This document shows positions 1 to 7,868 of a stretch of 64,000 nucleotides of DNA, in pieces. Positions within the stretch are counted from its first letter, which is position 1. Every line of letters begins with the position of its first letter. The translations under genes were made by a program, and so were the position numbers. The notes under the pieces are model-generated. The model was not told the DNA's origin, did not search any database, and saw only the letters and a list, made by a program, of their open reading frames with translations. The DNA is taken from NCBI RefSeq assembly GCF_014639155.1, contig NZ_BMFT01000001.1:2790001-2854000 (forward strand), given 5' to 3'. Origin of the DNA: Paenibacillus segetis. GTDB taxonomy: Bacteria; Bacillota; Bacilli; Paenibacillales; Paenibacillaceae.

Positions 1-490
1 CCATCACAGCTTCCGATACTAGATCAGGATGTTGAACAGGGGCCTCCACTAGACCAAAATTCAACTGATGATTAACGATTTCGTCGACGATCTGACTAGT
101 ATTCATAACCTTTAGAACTATGGAAATATGCGGATATTGGCGACCGAAGGGACCCAATAAGCGAGGCAATACATATTCACCAATTGTAAGGCTAGCACCA
201 AGCTGTAATCTACCCTCAAGCATAAAAGTAAAACGAGACATCGCCTGCTCCGTCTCCCGAATCAGTTGCATACTTTGATGCGCAAAAGGGAGCAATGTTT
301 CTCCTGCTTCCGTTAACTCGATTCTTTTGGTTGATCTTACTAATAGTTTACAACCTAGATAGTCCTCAAGCGACTGGATCTGCATGGTTACTGCCGGTTG
401 GGTCATATGTAGTGCCTGTGCCGCAGCCGAGAAGCTCCCACGCTCGGCAACGGTATAAAAAATATGTAATTGATGATAATTTATCGCCAT
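1..490 (-). CDS. LysR-family transcriptional regulator (N-terminal part)
   Basis: The reverse strand from an ATG at 490 reads open to the window edge, so the C-terminus is missing. The first 60 residues are a typical LysR winged helix-turn-helix (FYTVAERGSFSAAAQAL, then MTQPAVTMQIQSLE). The start of the periplasmic-binding-like effector domain follows (LGASLTIGEYVLPRLL). A purine-rich AAGGGAAGGGAA lies just upstream of the ATG. LysR proteins bind DNA as tetramers and respond to a small co-inducer. The ligand and target genes cannot be told, because the usual divergent target is not present: the neighbour is transcribed in the same direction and ends in its own terminator. Family call is firm, role unknown. 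Confidence 0.93.
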   Translation of the reverse strand, partial: MAINYHQLHIFYTVAERGSFSAAAQALHMTQPAVTMQIQSLEDYLGCKLLVRSTKRIELTEAGETLLPFAHQSMQLIRETEQAMSRFTFMLEGRLQLGASLTIGEYVLPRLLGPFGRQYPHISIVLKVMNTSQIVDEIVNHQLNFGLVEAPVQHPDLVSEAVM

Positions 491-542
491 TGGATGATTC
501 CCTTCCCTTCTATATCCTTTACAATAGCATGGAAAAGTAGAC

Positions 543-574
543 AAAAAAAGCATGTGCAAGAGTAGCACATGCTT
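543..574 (-). terminator. Rho-independent terminator of the 598-1035 gene
   Basis: Ten-base-pair stem (548-557 with 565-574) with a short loop. On the minus strand it is followed by a run of seven T. It separates the hypothetical gene upstream from the LysR gene. Confidence 0.85.
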
Positions 575-597
575 CCGTACGAATCTATATTTTTATT

Positions 598-1035
598 TTA
601 TCTACGTTTACGAGTATTCTTCATTAATGTCATCCGCCTGGAATGACGAAGCCATGAATAGTATGATTTCAAATCGCGTAATTCAATCGTCTCCGACATG
701 CGTCCGAGAAATGTAACGACGATCATCCGGTGCAACGTTCTTCCCATAGAATCGACTTTGTCTGGAATTTCAGCAAATTCAGCTACCATCACGAGATCGT
801 CGTCGATAAGATAGACGTCCTCTTCTTTGCGATAGTAAGGTTTAATACGCCCTTGTTTTAGACATTCCCAGGCCCAAGTTGCGATATTGTTATAATCCTT
901 GCTACTACGATCGATCCGATCGTGATACCTCACCTTGGCATGGTTGGTTATTACGATATCGGTAACTCTTTTGTCACCCAAGAGAACATGACTTGCTTCG
1001 TATGTTCCCCACCGTTCTTTAACCTCATCTCTCAT
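598..1035 (-). CDS. Conserved-looking hypothetical protein (145 aa)
   Basis: I do not recognise the family. The protein is soluble and rich in charged residues, with no signal peptide or membrane segment. It has an N-terminal part containing KVRYHDRIDRSSKDY, a central beta-rich stretch (DVYLIDDDLVMVAEFAEIP), and a very basic C-terminal tail (RHSRRMTLMKNTRKRR). An in-frame GTG lies at 1047, but the GAGGTG sequence there works better as the ribosome binding site for the ATG at 1035, which I chose. The gene is monocistronic: it has its own terminator downstream and a candidate extended -10 upstream. The basic tail could bind nucleic acid, but that is a guess. Confidence 0.75.
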   Translation of the reverse strand: MRDEVKERWGTYEASHVLLGDKRVTDIVITNHAKVRYHDRIDRSSKDYNNIATWAWECLKQGRIKPYYRKEEDVYLIDDDLVMVAEFAEIPDKVDSMGRTLHRMIVVTFLGRMSETIELRDLKSYYSWLRHSRRMTLMKNTRKRR

Positions 1036-1085
1036 GCCGCACCTCACGAATAGTAATAGGCCTTATTAACTAAGCATTTTTACCT

Positions 1086-1091
1086 ACTATA
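1086..1091 (-). promoter_or_regulatory. Candidate extended -10 for the 598-1035 gene
   Basis: The minus strand reads TGGTATAGT, an extended -10 (TGnTATAGT). The -35 region is poor, so this is only a candidate. Confidence 0.35.
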
Positions 1092-1179
1092 CCACATCTT
1101 TCTCCATTATTCTACAAGATTGGCGTTTAAGAATAGTTCTTATGCCCCTCTATCTAAAATCGACATTCTACCTCAGCAT

Positions 1180-1207
1180 AAAAAAAGCAGCCCGAAATGG
1201 GCTGCTT
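1180..1207 (-). terminator. Rho-independent terminator of ylbF-ylbG
   Basis: Stem AAGCAGCCC (185-193 of the second kilobase) pairs with GGGCTGCTT. The minus strand then runs into seven T. It lies 22 bases past the ylbG stop. Confidence 0.9.
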
Positions 1208-1228
1208 CGTTACATCATAAGTAATGCT

Positions 1229-1492
1229 TTATAATCCATAGTATTGAGTTTTATCAGGGGCATCTTTCGTATACTCCGTCTTGATCTCATTACGATAAGA
1301 CCGTTCAATCTTGCGAACATAGGATAGCTTCCGAACATTCTTCATAATATCTTCCGCGCGATCTGCGTTCACATACATTACAACGTAATGCATTCGCCTA
1401 GATAAATAATGTACGCTTCCGTATTTCTCCAAATTTCTTGCAGCTTTTAAATCACTTACCCAAATAATATAGCCTGTACGCTCCGGAAACAT
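1229..1492 (-). CDS. ylbG: YlbG family protein (DUF2129)
   Basis: The small (87 aa) cytosolic protein matches the Bacillus YlbG family: it begins MFPERTGYIIWVSDLKAARN, continues with YGSVHYLSRRMHYVVMYVN, and ends with a conserved charged tail (IKTEYTKDAPDK). The ATG at 1492 was chosen over one at 1495 and a start at 1525 because it has GGAGGG six bases upstream and matches the usual YlbG N-terminus. It follows ylbF directly, the same order as in B. subtilis, and shares its terminator. The biochemical function of the family is not established. Confidence 0.92.
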   Translation of the reverse strand: MFPERTGYIIWVSDLKAARNLEKYGSVHYLSRRMHYVVMYVNADRAEDIMKNVRKLSYVRKIERSYRNEIKTEYTKDAPDKTQYYGL

Positions 1493-1567
1493 CATTTTCC
1501 CTCCGTTCAATTGCCTGTTATACATTCCGGAATAGACAAGCTTTCGGCTATAGTCTGATCCATCGCT

Positions 1568-2008
1568 TTAGCCGCAACTACACTTGCCTCCACTTCCACA
1601 TCCACCACCAGATGGTGTAGGATCGTTACTAGGCACCTTAATGGTGTCTGACACGGCAAATGCGATAGTCTCCGACATTTGATGCAATATATCATCAAGT
1701 TCCTTCTCTGCAGCCTTGAAGTTGCGAACCGCTTCGAATTGCTCAAGCTCCCGCTCTACCTCTAATACCTTATCTTTAGCCTCGTGATAGTTCGGGTGGA
1801 AATGACCGAACCGCTCCGTCTCTTCAAAAAGCTCTCTCTGAGCGGAAAGTTTCTTCACCAAACTTTGTACTTCAGTATCTTCCTCAACACGCCGTTTCCA
1901 ATACAAGTAGTCAGAGACAGCGGATGAATTATTTATCATATCGCCTAATTCATAGGCGTAAGTCAATAGTTCGGCCATATCAACCGTGTTGATTTCCGAT
2001 ACGCTCAT
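1568..2008 (-). CDS. ylbF: YlbF/RicF, subunit of the RicAFT (YaaT-YlbF-YmcA) complex
   Basis: The 146-residue alpha-helical protein (PF06133) has the core pattern KLSAQRELFEETERFGHFHP and a glycine/cysteine tail with Cys at about 137, 143 and 145 (GGGCGSGGKCSCG). The B. subtilis orthologue carries a near-identical tail. There YlbF joins YmcA and YaaT in a complex that binds Fe-S clusters and promotes mRNA maturation by RNase Y as well as sporulation, competence and biofilm entry. The ATG at 2008 is preferred over the in-frame TTG at 2017. Its ribosome binding site is weak. A 7-bp hairpin (2038-2055) lies in the leader. The ylbG neighbour supports the assignment. Confidence 0.93.
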   Translation of the reverse strand: MSVSEINTVDMAELLTYAYELGDMINNSSAVSDYLYWKRRVEEDTEVQSLVKKLSAQRELFEETERFGHFHPNYHEAKDKVLEVERELEQFEAVRNFKAAEKELDDILHQMSETIAFAVSDTIKVPSNDPTPSGGGCGSGGKCSCG

Positions 2009-2037
2009 GAATTTCAACTCAATTCTGTTGTGTAATG

Positions 2038-2055
2038 GTCTACTGCACAGTAGAC
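2038..2055. repeat. Inverted repeat in the ylbF leader
   Basis: GTCTACT and AGTAGAC flank a four-base loop, 30-47 bases upstream of the ylbF start and just downstream of a TATGAT -10-like sequence on the minus strand. It could be an operator or an RNA hairpin; no T run follows, so it is not a terminator. Confidence 0.4.
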
Positions 2056-2098
2056 GATTTTATCATACCACAATCTCACTAGGAGAAGAAGAGTTTCG

Positions 2099-3817
2099 TT
2101 ACAGCATTTTCCGCTTTATGTCAGGAAGAAGCAATTGAATAGCTTCCCACTCCCCCGGAGCCAGCTCATGCTCAGCACCCTTATTCTCCTCCTTAAGGAA
2201 CATCAAGCCTCTTACTTTCCAATTCTCCTCGCCCACCACGGCTAATGGTAGACATTCAACAACCTCACCGCGAATTTTCAGTGCGATCTTTGTCCGCCAA
2301 AGTAGAGCTTGCACGATGATCTTTCGAGTCGTAGAGGCATGATACGCCCTCATTTCTTTTATCCACATCACTGGGGTATCCTCCAGGCCAGGAAATAAAT
2401 CATGAACCTCTGGAATGCCATCATCATACTCATAATTTTTATATTCACTTCCACAATATATCCAACCTTGCCGTCCAAGCAAACCATTTACTCTATTTAT
2501 CGATACTCGGAAGTCTGCTGTTTCTTGAGTACCGTTTATAATCCGCATCCTCTCGTCATGTTTAGTTTGATCCATTTCTCGGCCCCACTGCTCAATTGCT
2601 AGCCTTACATGCTCAGGAACTCCTGTGGAATGTTCCTCCAGAAGCGTCAATATATCCTTGGAAGAACGGCCATTACGTACAGCCTGAGTCACACTTAATC
2701 GGCTTATTCGATACAATGACATGATATCCATCGTGATGTGCTCAAAACATGACTCTAATTCCCAACGAACCGTAAACGAAACGTCCGGCGGAACTAAAAT
2801 TTCAAAATCAGGCTGAACATGACAAAGTCCCGTATGCAAATGGACTCCTTCAGGTACGCCCCCCCGTTCTCTCATCATGTCCGGTTTATCTACCCAACGG
2901 AGATATAACTTTTCGTCTCTCCCTTGCCCTAGTTCCATCCAACCGAATCCGCATAAAGCAATGAGCCAACTTCTCATCCACAATTGCTGTTCCGGTAGCA
3001 ATGATCCCGTAAATATACCTTGTTGCTCCAGTGAATCAAGCACATTCTGAAGACCATACCACATACCACTCTGTATAGAAGATGAAGTTATCCCAAACAC
3101 AAAATGTTGGAGTACAGCGTCAGTTGGAACATATCTCAGCATGATCTGACGGAAGAATGCTGCATTCATCTCTTCCAAGTCTAATTTAAGCCATGACCTT
3201 ACGTTGACCTGGTTTAACAGCCACTCTCCATGTTCTTGCACAATTAGATCAAATGCTATTAACATATCAAACACAACAGCAACCGGAGGAGCATAAACCT
3301 CCTGATATGGATAATATAGTGAAAGGCCCATAATATCCTCACTTTCCAAGGAAATTAGGCCCCCTATTTTACTTAACACTTTTTGATAAAGGGTTCCCTT
3401 AGCTGTGATCTGCAGACGATTCATTGATATCCAAGCCAAGGTACGGAACATATCACAGGCTAGCCCACGTCTGGACTCCCGGTATAGAAACACATCCAGC
3501 CCGTCATATGACCTGATCGAAGGGAGTACATACATCTCCTGAAGCTGAGGTAGAAGGTCAAAAGGAATGTAATACAACCGTTCTCCCCATACTTTCTTCA
3601 CCGCATGTAAATATCCTTGTTGAAGTAGAACAGGGATTGAGGCACGTATGTCAGCACCACTTAACCTACCTCTCGTCACCTCATTCAGACCTTGAAGTGT
3701 AAACGGCTGTCCAGCAAATCGTCGAAATATGGCAGACAACGCTTCTTCATCTGCTAAGGATAATGCCGCCAGTTTTACAATTACAGAGGAAGCCTGTTGG
3801 TATTCGAAAATCTCCAT
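2099..3817 (-). CDS. XPB/Ssl2 N-terminal-domain protein (helicase-associated, 572 aa)
   Basis: This is a large soluble protein with no signal or membrane segments. Residues roughly 330-450 look like the helicase C_3 / XPB-Ssl2 N-terminal domain found next to bacterial XPB helicases (HVQPDFEILVPPDVSFTVRWELE, then a helical stretch with SLYRISRLSVTQAVRNGRS). No Walker motifs are present, so it is not itself a helicase. Its ATG overlaps the stop codon of the upstream XPB helicase (TAATG), which implies translational coupling and probably a physical complex. In mycobacteria a similar protein sits beside XPB. The exact role is unknown; a DNA damage role is inferred from the partner. Confidence 0.82.
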   Translation of the reverse strand: MEIFEYQQASSVIVKLAALSLADEEALSAIFRRFAGQPFTLQGLNEVTRGRLSGADIRASIPVLLQQGYLHAVKKVWGERLYYIPFDLLPQLQEMYVLPSIRSYDGLDVFLYRESRRGLACDMFRTLAWISMNRLQITAKGTLYQKVLSKIGGLISLESEDIMGLSLYYPYQEVYAPPVAVVFDMLIAFDLIVQEHGEWLLNQVNVRSWLKLDLEEMNAAFFRQIMLRYVPTDAVLQHFVFGITSSSIQSGMWYGLQNVLDSLEQQGIFTGSLLPEQQLWMRSWLIALCGFGWMELGQGRDEKLYLRWVDKPDMMRERGGVPEGVHLHTGLCHVQPDFEILVPPDVSFTVRWELESCFEHITMDIMSLYRISRLSVTQAVRNGRSSKDILTLLEEHSTGVPEHVRLAIEQWGREMDQTKHDERMRIINGTQETADFRVSINRVNGLLGRQGWIYCGSEYKNYEYDDGIPEVHDLFPGLEDTPVMWIKEMRAYHASTTRKIIVQALLWRTKIALKIRGEVVECLPLAVVGEENWKVRGLMFLKEENKGAEHELAPGEWEAIQLLLPDIKRKML

Positions 3818-5601
3818 TACGGCGACACCTCCAGTTTCCCAGCCGTAACAATTGCATCATCACAACCATCTTCGTGATCAAATGTTATGATATATTCATA
3901 TCCTTGCTCTATTAAGAACAACTGTCTACGCATCGCAAAATCCTGCTCCCTAGTATCCTCTGACACTAAGGTATAGAAATAGGCCTGGCTTCCGTCTGAT
4001 TTCGGTCGTAAGATCCGGCCCAATCTTTGAGCTTCTTCTTGACGAGATCCATAACTACCGGAAATCTGTAGCGCCACAGATGCATCCGGAAGATCGACTG
4101 CAAAATTTGCAACTTTAGATACGGCTAGAACTTGAATATCTCCGCGACGAAATGCCTCGAACAGCTTTCCCCGTTCCTCCTGTGGCAAACTGCCAGTAAT
4201 AAGCGGCACATTCAACTGTAATGCCACGCTTCTCAGCTGATCTAAATATTGTCCTATAATTAGAATTTGTCGACCCACATGTCGTTTCATCAGCATTCGG
4301 AGCCATTCAATTTTCCGGGGATTCTCGGCAGCGATTCGAAACTTCTCACGTTCTCCTGCATTTAAATAATAATCTCTAAGAACTCGAGACATAGCAACTC
4401 TTATTTCGCAGCATTGCACCTCAGCTATGTACCCACTCTGCTCTAGTTCTCGCCAAGGTACCTCATAACGTTTGGGCCCAATTAAAGAGAATACGTCACA
4501 CTCACAACCGTCCTCCCTAACCAGAGTAGCTGTCAGACCAAGACGACGAGTCGCCTGAATATCAGCAGTCGCACGAAATACGGGTGCAGGTAGAAGATGA
4601 ACCTCATCATATATAATGAGACCCCAATCCCGTTGATTAAATAAACCCATATGCTTAAATCCTTCGCCCTTGCTGACTCGATGAGTCAGGATTTGATAGG
4701 TTGATACCGTCACAGGTCTCACTTGCTTTTGTCCGCCTGAATACTCACCCACATTCTCTTTGGACAAAGTTGTCTTATCCAGGATCTCCGATATCCATTG
4801 CTGGACTGAAGTCACATTCGATGTCAGGATCAACGTTTCGCATTGAAACCGTTCCATCACCGCAAGACCAATTACCGTTTTTCCTGCCCCACAAGGGAGA
4901 ACAAGGACACCACTCTCTCCAGTGTTGTTTTCAAACCCAGCAAATGCAGCGACCCCTTCTCTCTGATAAGGTCTCAATGACAAAGACAAACCATTATCCA
5001 AGGTTGATCTCATCCTAAATGAAAGGGGCTGTCCTAGGTGGTAACCCACTTCATCCGTTACGGGGTATCCAAGTCGGGTTAACTCCTGTTTCAATATACC
5101 TCGATATCCTGCAGGCAGAACTAACCGATGTGACTCCAATCGTTGCAAATGTAGCTCAGCTAGCGAAGATTCTTGTTCAAGTCGCTCGAGTAAATAAGCA
5201 TGCTCAGGTTGGCATTCCAGCCATAAAGTTTCTGGTTCGTGTTCTGAGCGTCGAAGTACTAAAGATCCATATCGCGTAACCCACATGCGGATATCTGTAA
5301 TTACCTTAGTAGGAATATCAGAACGAGAAATAAACCGTAACATCTCGATAACTTCCTCAGCCGTCAATCCCGAGGCAGCAGCATTCCATAAAGAAAGAGG
5401 GGTGATTCTATAGGTATGATACGAAGCCGGACTTTTTACTAATTCTGCAAAGCGGGCTAACTGCCCCCTAGCCTCCACAAATCCAGGATGTTCCTTCTCC
5501 AATAGTACGGTGAAATCACGCTGAACGATACCCGCACCCGATCCGATCATAGGCTCTACCTCCTCTTCGTGTTCTACATGCTTAAAGAAGCCCGCCAACA
5601 T
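3817..5601 (-). CDS. XPB-type DEAD/DEAH DNA repair helicase (SF2)
   Basis: The 594-residue protein carries the SF2 helicase motifs in order: Walker A PCGAGKT at about 236-242, DEVH box (LIIYDEVHLLPA), motif III GLTATLVRED containing the RED signature typical of XPB, motif V (KVANFAVDLPDA) and motif VI (QRLGRILRPK). About 200 residues lie before the helicase core and may hold the damage-recognition part. XPB is an ATP-dependent 3'-5' DNA translocase that opens duplex DNA in eukaryotic and archaeal nucleotide excision repair. Bacterial versions occur sporadically. It is the first gene of a two-gene unit with the 2099-3817 gene. GGGAG lies ten bases before the ATG. Confidence 0.92.
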   Translation of the reverse strand: MLAGFFKHVEHEEEVEPMIGSGAGIVQRDFTVLLEKEHPGFVEARGQLARFAELVKSPASYHTYRITPLSLWNAAASGLTAEEVIEMLRFISRSDIPTKVITDIRMWVTRYGSLVLRRSEHEPETLWLECQPEHAYLLERLEQESSLAELHLQRLESHRLVLPAGYRGILKQELTRLGYPVTDEVGYHLGQPLSFRMRSTLDNGLSLSLRPYQREGVAAFAGFENNTGESGVLVLPCGAGKTVIGLAVMERFQCETLILTSNVTSVQQWISEILDKTTLSKENVGEYSGGQKQVRPVTVSTYQILTHRVSKGEGFKHMGLFNQRDWGLIIYDEVHLLPAPVFRATADIQATRRLGLTATLVREDGCECDVFSLIGPKRYEVPWRELEQSGYIAEVQCCEIRVAMSRVLRDYYLNAGEREKFRIAAENPRKIEWLRMLMKRHVGRQILIIGQYLDQLRSVALQLNVPLITGSLPQEERGKLFEAFRRGDIQVLAVSKVANFAVDLPDASVALQISGSYGSRQEEAQRLGRILRPKSDGSQAYFYTLVSEDTREQDFAMRRQLFLIEQGYEYIITFDHEDGCDDAIVTAGKLEVSP

Positions 5602-5641
5602 GCACGAACTTCTCCCTTTAGAATTTATTGATTCGGTTACA

Positions 5642-6067
5642 TCAATGGATTTGCTCCGATATGTGTGTCAACGCTTCGCCAGCTTCATTAGCAAAAATGT
5701 TACGAACTGCTAAGTCACCAATCGATACGATACCTATCAATCGCTCTCCATCCGTTACCGGCAACCTACGTATTTGCTGCTCAGCCATAAGTTCAGCCGC
5801 TTCATCAACAGAGGTATCCTTAGATACGGTCTCAATTCCTTTTGACATTACGGTCTCAACTGCTGCAGAGCCTGGATGCTTCTCCGCAATACCACGTATG
5901 ACGAGATCACGATCGGTAATAACTCCGAGCAACCTGCCCCCGTCTACTTCAACAACGGGTATGTATCCAATATCGTGCTGCTTCATCTTTACAGCGACCT
6001 CATATACATTGTCCCTTGGAGTAACTGTAACGACATCGGTAGTCATAATTTCGCTTACTTTTCTCAT
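5642..6067 (-). CDS. Tandem CBS domain protein
   Basis: The 141-residue protein consists of two CBS motifs (about residues 1-60 and 70-135) and nothing else. Repeats of the signature can be seen: VSEIMTTDVVTVTPRDNVYE...GVITDRDLV and VMSKGIETVSKDTSVDE...GIVSIGDLA. Such stand-alone CBS pairs (YhcV-like) form dimeric discs that bind adenine nucleotides and act as energy sensors for partner proteins. The ATG at 6067 has GGAGGG seven bases upstream, so the TTG at 6073 is not needed. It lacks the ACT domain of AcuB, so it should not be taken for AcuB. The partner is unknown. Confidence 0.9.
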   Translation of the reverse strand: MRKVSEIMTTDVVTVTPRDNVYEVAVKMKQHDIGYIPVVEVDGGRLLGVITDRDLVIRGIAEKHPGSAAVETVMSKGIETVSKDTSVDEAAELMAEQQIRRLPVTDGERLIGIVSIGDLAVRNIFANEAGEALTHISEQIH

Positions 6068-6113
6068 GTACAATCCCTCCTTCGGAGATTATAATTCCAA
6101 AGTTGGGAACAAA

Positions 6114-7283
6114 TTATGCATATTCCACTAGATAAGATTCCGCCATCCTAATCATCAATCCGGCAGCATGGAGCATTGCATCCTCATCAATGTCAAATCT
6201 CGGATGATGATGTGGATGTACAATTCCTTTATCCTGATTGCCGGCACCTACAAGTATGAAGCAACCTGGCACGTGCTGTAGATAATAAGCGAAGTCCTCG
6301 GCAGGCATGATTTTGGCTGATAGATCGGTTTGGAGATTAGGTACCTGCGGGCCGGTCTGGATAAAACGATTAAATTCATATTCATCGTTAATCAAACACG
6401 GATATCCGCTCATATAGTCTACTGTTGCTGTAGCTCCATAAGCTCGGGCTGTATACTCTGTCATGAATAAGATTTTATTGCGGATCAATTCTCGCGTCTC
6501 CTCACGGAAACAACGGACTGTACCTGCAAGACGACAACGTTCAGCAATTATATTTTGAGCGGTGCCTCCTTGAATAGAGCCGATGGTTACAACCGCGGGA
6601 TCTAATGGATCAACAAACCTACTTACAACACTTTGTAACTGAAGTACAAGAGCAGAACCCGCTACAACACTATCAACTGCTGCATGAGGCATCCCGCCGT
6701 GGCCGCCCTTACCGTGAACTTCGATAAAAAACTCATCGGTCGAAGCCATTAGGGGACCCGGTGCACTTGCTGCCGTACCTACAGGAATCGGTGTCCATAA
6801 GTGTATGCCGTAAATAACATCAACCCCATCTAGCGCACCATCTTTTATCATCGCTTGTGCTCCACCGGGACACACTTCCTCTGCCGGTTGAAAGATCAAT
6901 CGGATGGATCCTCGCAACGTTTCCTTATGCTTGCAGAAATATTCTGCCACAGCCAATAAAACAGCGGTATGACCATCATGTCCACAGGCGTGCATCACAC
7001 CAGGAACTTGCGAAGCATATTGGCAAGTCTTCTCATCTTGAATCGGAAGCGCATCCATATCTGCACGTAGAGCAACCGTCCTTCCAGGAAGATCGCCTCG
7101 AATCGTCCCGAACAACCCATAGCCACTTGTAACTGACTGAAGTTCCACGCCTAAATCATGAAGAATTTCTCTCACGTATGCTGTCGTTTCCTTCTCCATA
7201 TAAGACAGCTCAGGATGACGATGTAAATGTCGCCTCCATTCAACCATAGATGGTAACAGTGCTGTAAGTACTTCTTGTTCCAT
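6114..7283 (-). CDS. M20-family amidohydrolase / N-acyl-amino acid deacylase
   Basis: At 389 residues this is full length for the M20D amidohydrolases (hippurate hydrolase, N-acyl-L-amino acid amidohydrolase, YkuR-like). Metal-binding motifs are visible: MHACGHDGHTA, the catalytic-base region FQPAEEVCPGGA, the dimerisation-domain motif GKGGHGGMPH, and the late MPAEDFAYYLQ. It is cytosolic with no signal peptide. The substrate cannot be told; N-acyl amino acids or N-acetyl-diaminopimelate are both possible in the family. The start has GGAAGTG upstream. It lies 46 bases upstream of the CBS gene and is transcribed in the same direction, so co-transcription is possible. Confidence 0.9.
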   Translation of the reverse strand: MEQEVLTALLPSMVEWRRHLHRHPELSYMEKETTAYVREILHDLGVELQSVTSGYGLFGTIRGDLPGRTVALRADMDALPIQDEKTCQYASQVPGVMHACGHDGHTAVLLAVAEYFCKHKETLRGSIRLIFQPAEEVCPGGAQAMIKDGALDGVDVIYGIHLWTPIPVGTAASAPGPLMASTDEFFIEVHGKGGHGGMPHAAVDSVVAGSALVLQLQSVVSRFVDPLDPAVVTIGSIQGGTAQNIIAERCRLAGTVRCFREETRELIRNKILFMTEYTARAYGATATVDYMSGYPCLINDEYEFNRFIQTGPQVPNLQTDLSAKIMPAEDFAYYLQHVPGCFILVGAGNQDKGIVHPHHHPRFDIDEDAMLHAAGLMIRMAESYLVEYA

Positions 7284-7479
7284 TGCATTTCACTTCCTTC
7301 ATCTATATATTTCTATCGTTCCTTCATCACTCCATCGCTCGAAACTTCATCAGCAATCTGAAGCTACATATTAGTTCTATTGTATCAGAAATAAAGTGAG
7401 CACAGAGTATAGAACCAGTGAAACTTCCCGGACTTGGCAAGTCTTGCCACCCTTGCACAAGTGAGGGAAACATAATATC

Positions 7480-7857
7480 ATGAGAAAGAGAACTTTTAAG
7501 GGGGCAATCTACAAGATGATAGTTGAGAATACTGGGTTAGAAGGTTTAAAAGTTGAGTTGGCCTACTTAGATGAATCATCCGAAAAGATTGGGTTTATTC
7601 GTTGGCAATGGGAGTACTACCGGGCTACATATGATTACAAAATTACTTTCGATAACCAAGAATATTTCCTTCGCATGAACACACGCGCCGTGGAAGGAAA
7701 ATTAGAGCGGCCAGACACAGTACTGGACATTGAAGCAGTCTATATGGGACGTGCCACTTTCCCACATGGATTGGAATACGAATCAGAAATCCCGCCGCAC
7801 GTAATGAAAACAGCACAACTCAAGCTGGCTGAGTTGAAGGAACTTCTCGAGGCCTGA
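7480..7857 (+). CDS. YugN-like family protein
   Basis: The 125-residue protein matches the YugN-like family in the pattern GFIRWQWEYYRATYDYKI and the C-terminal IPPHVMKTAQLKLAELKELL. It is soluble, of unknown function. Two starts are possible: ATG at 7480 with a distant GAGGG, or ATG at 7516 (MIVENTGLEG), which fits the usual N-terminus of the family better and has AAGGGGG 11 bases upstream. The coordinates give the longer form. It ends 11 bases before ftsW, so the two are probably one transcript. Confidence 0.8.
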   Translation: MRKRTFKGAIYKMIVENTGLEGLKVELAYLDESSEKIGFIRWQWEYYRATYDYKITFDNQEYFLRMNTRAVEGKLERPDTVLDIEAVYMGRATFPHGLEYESEIPPHVMKTAQLKLAELKELLEA

Positions 7858-7868
7858 GAAGGAATTCC

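Noticed and set aside
4701-5279. Two open frames on the plus strand opposite the XPB helicase gene
   Set aside because: They have no ribosome binding site, and the helicase reading on the other strand has full motifs; these are shadows.
5628-6131. Plus-strand open frame of 167 codons
   Set aside because: It lies opposite the CBS protein gene, lacks a binding site and has a Ser/Thr-rich composition typical of an antisense frame.
7433-7460. Hairpin TGGCAA/TTGCCA upstream of the YugN-like gene
   Set aside because: It is only six base pairs long with no T tract and no match to a known operator.
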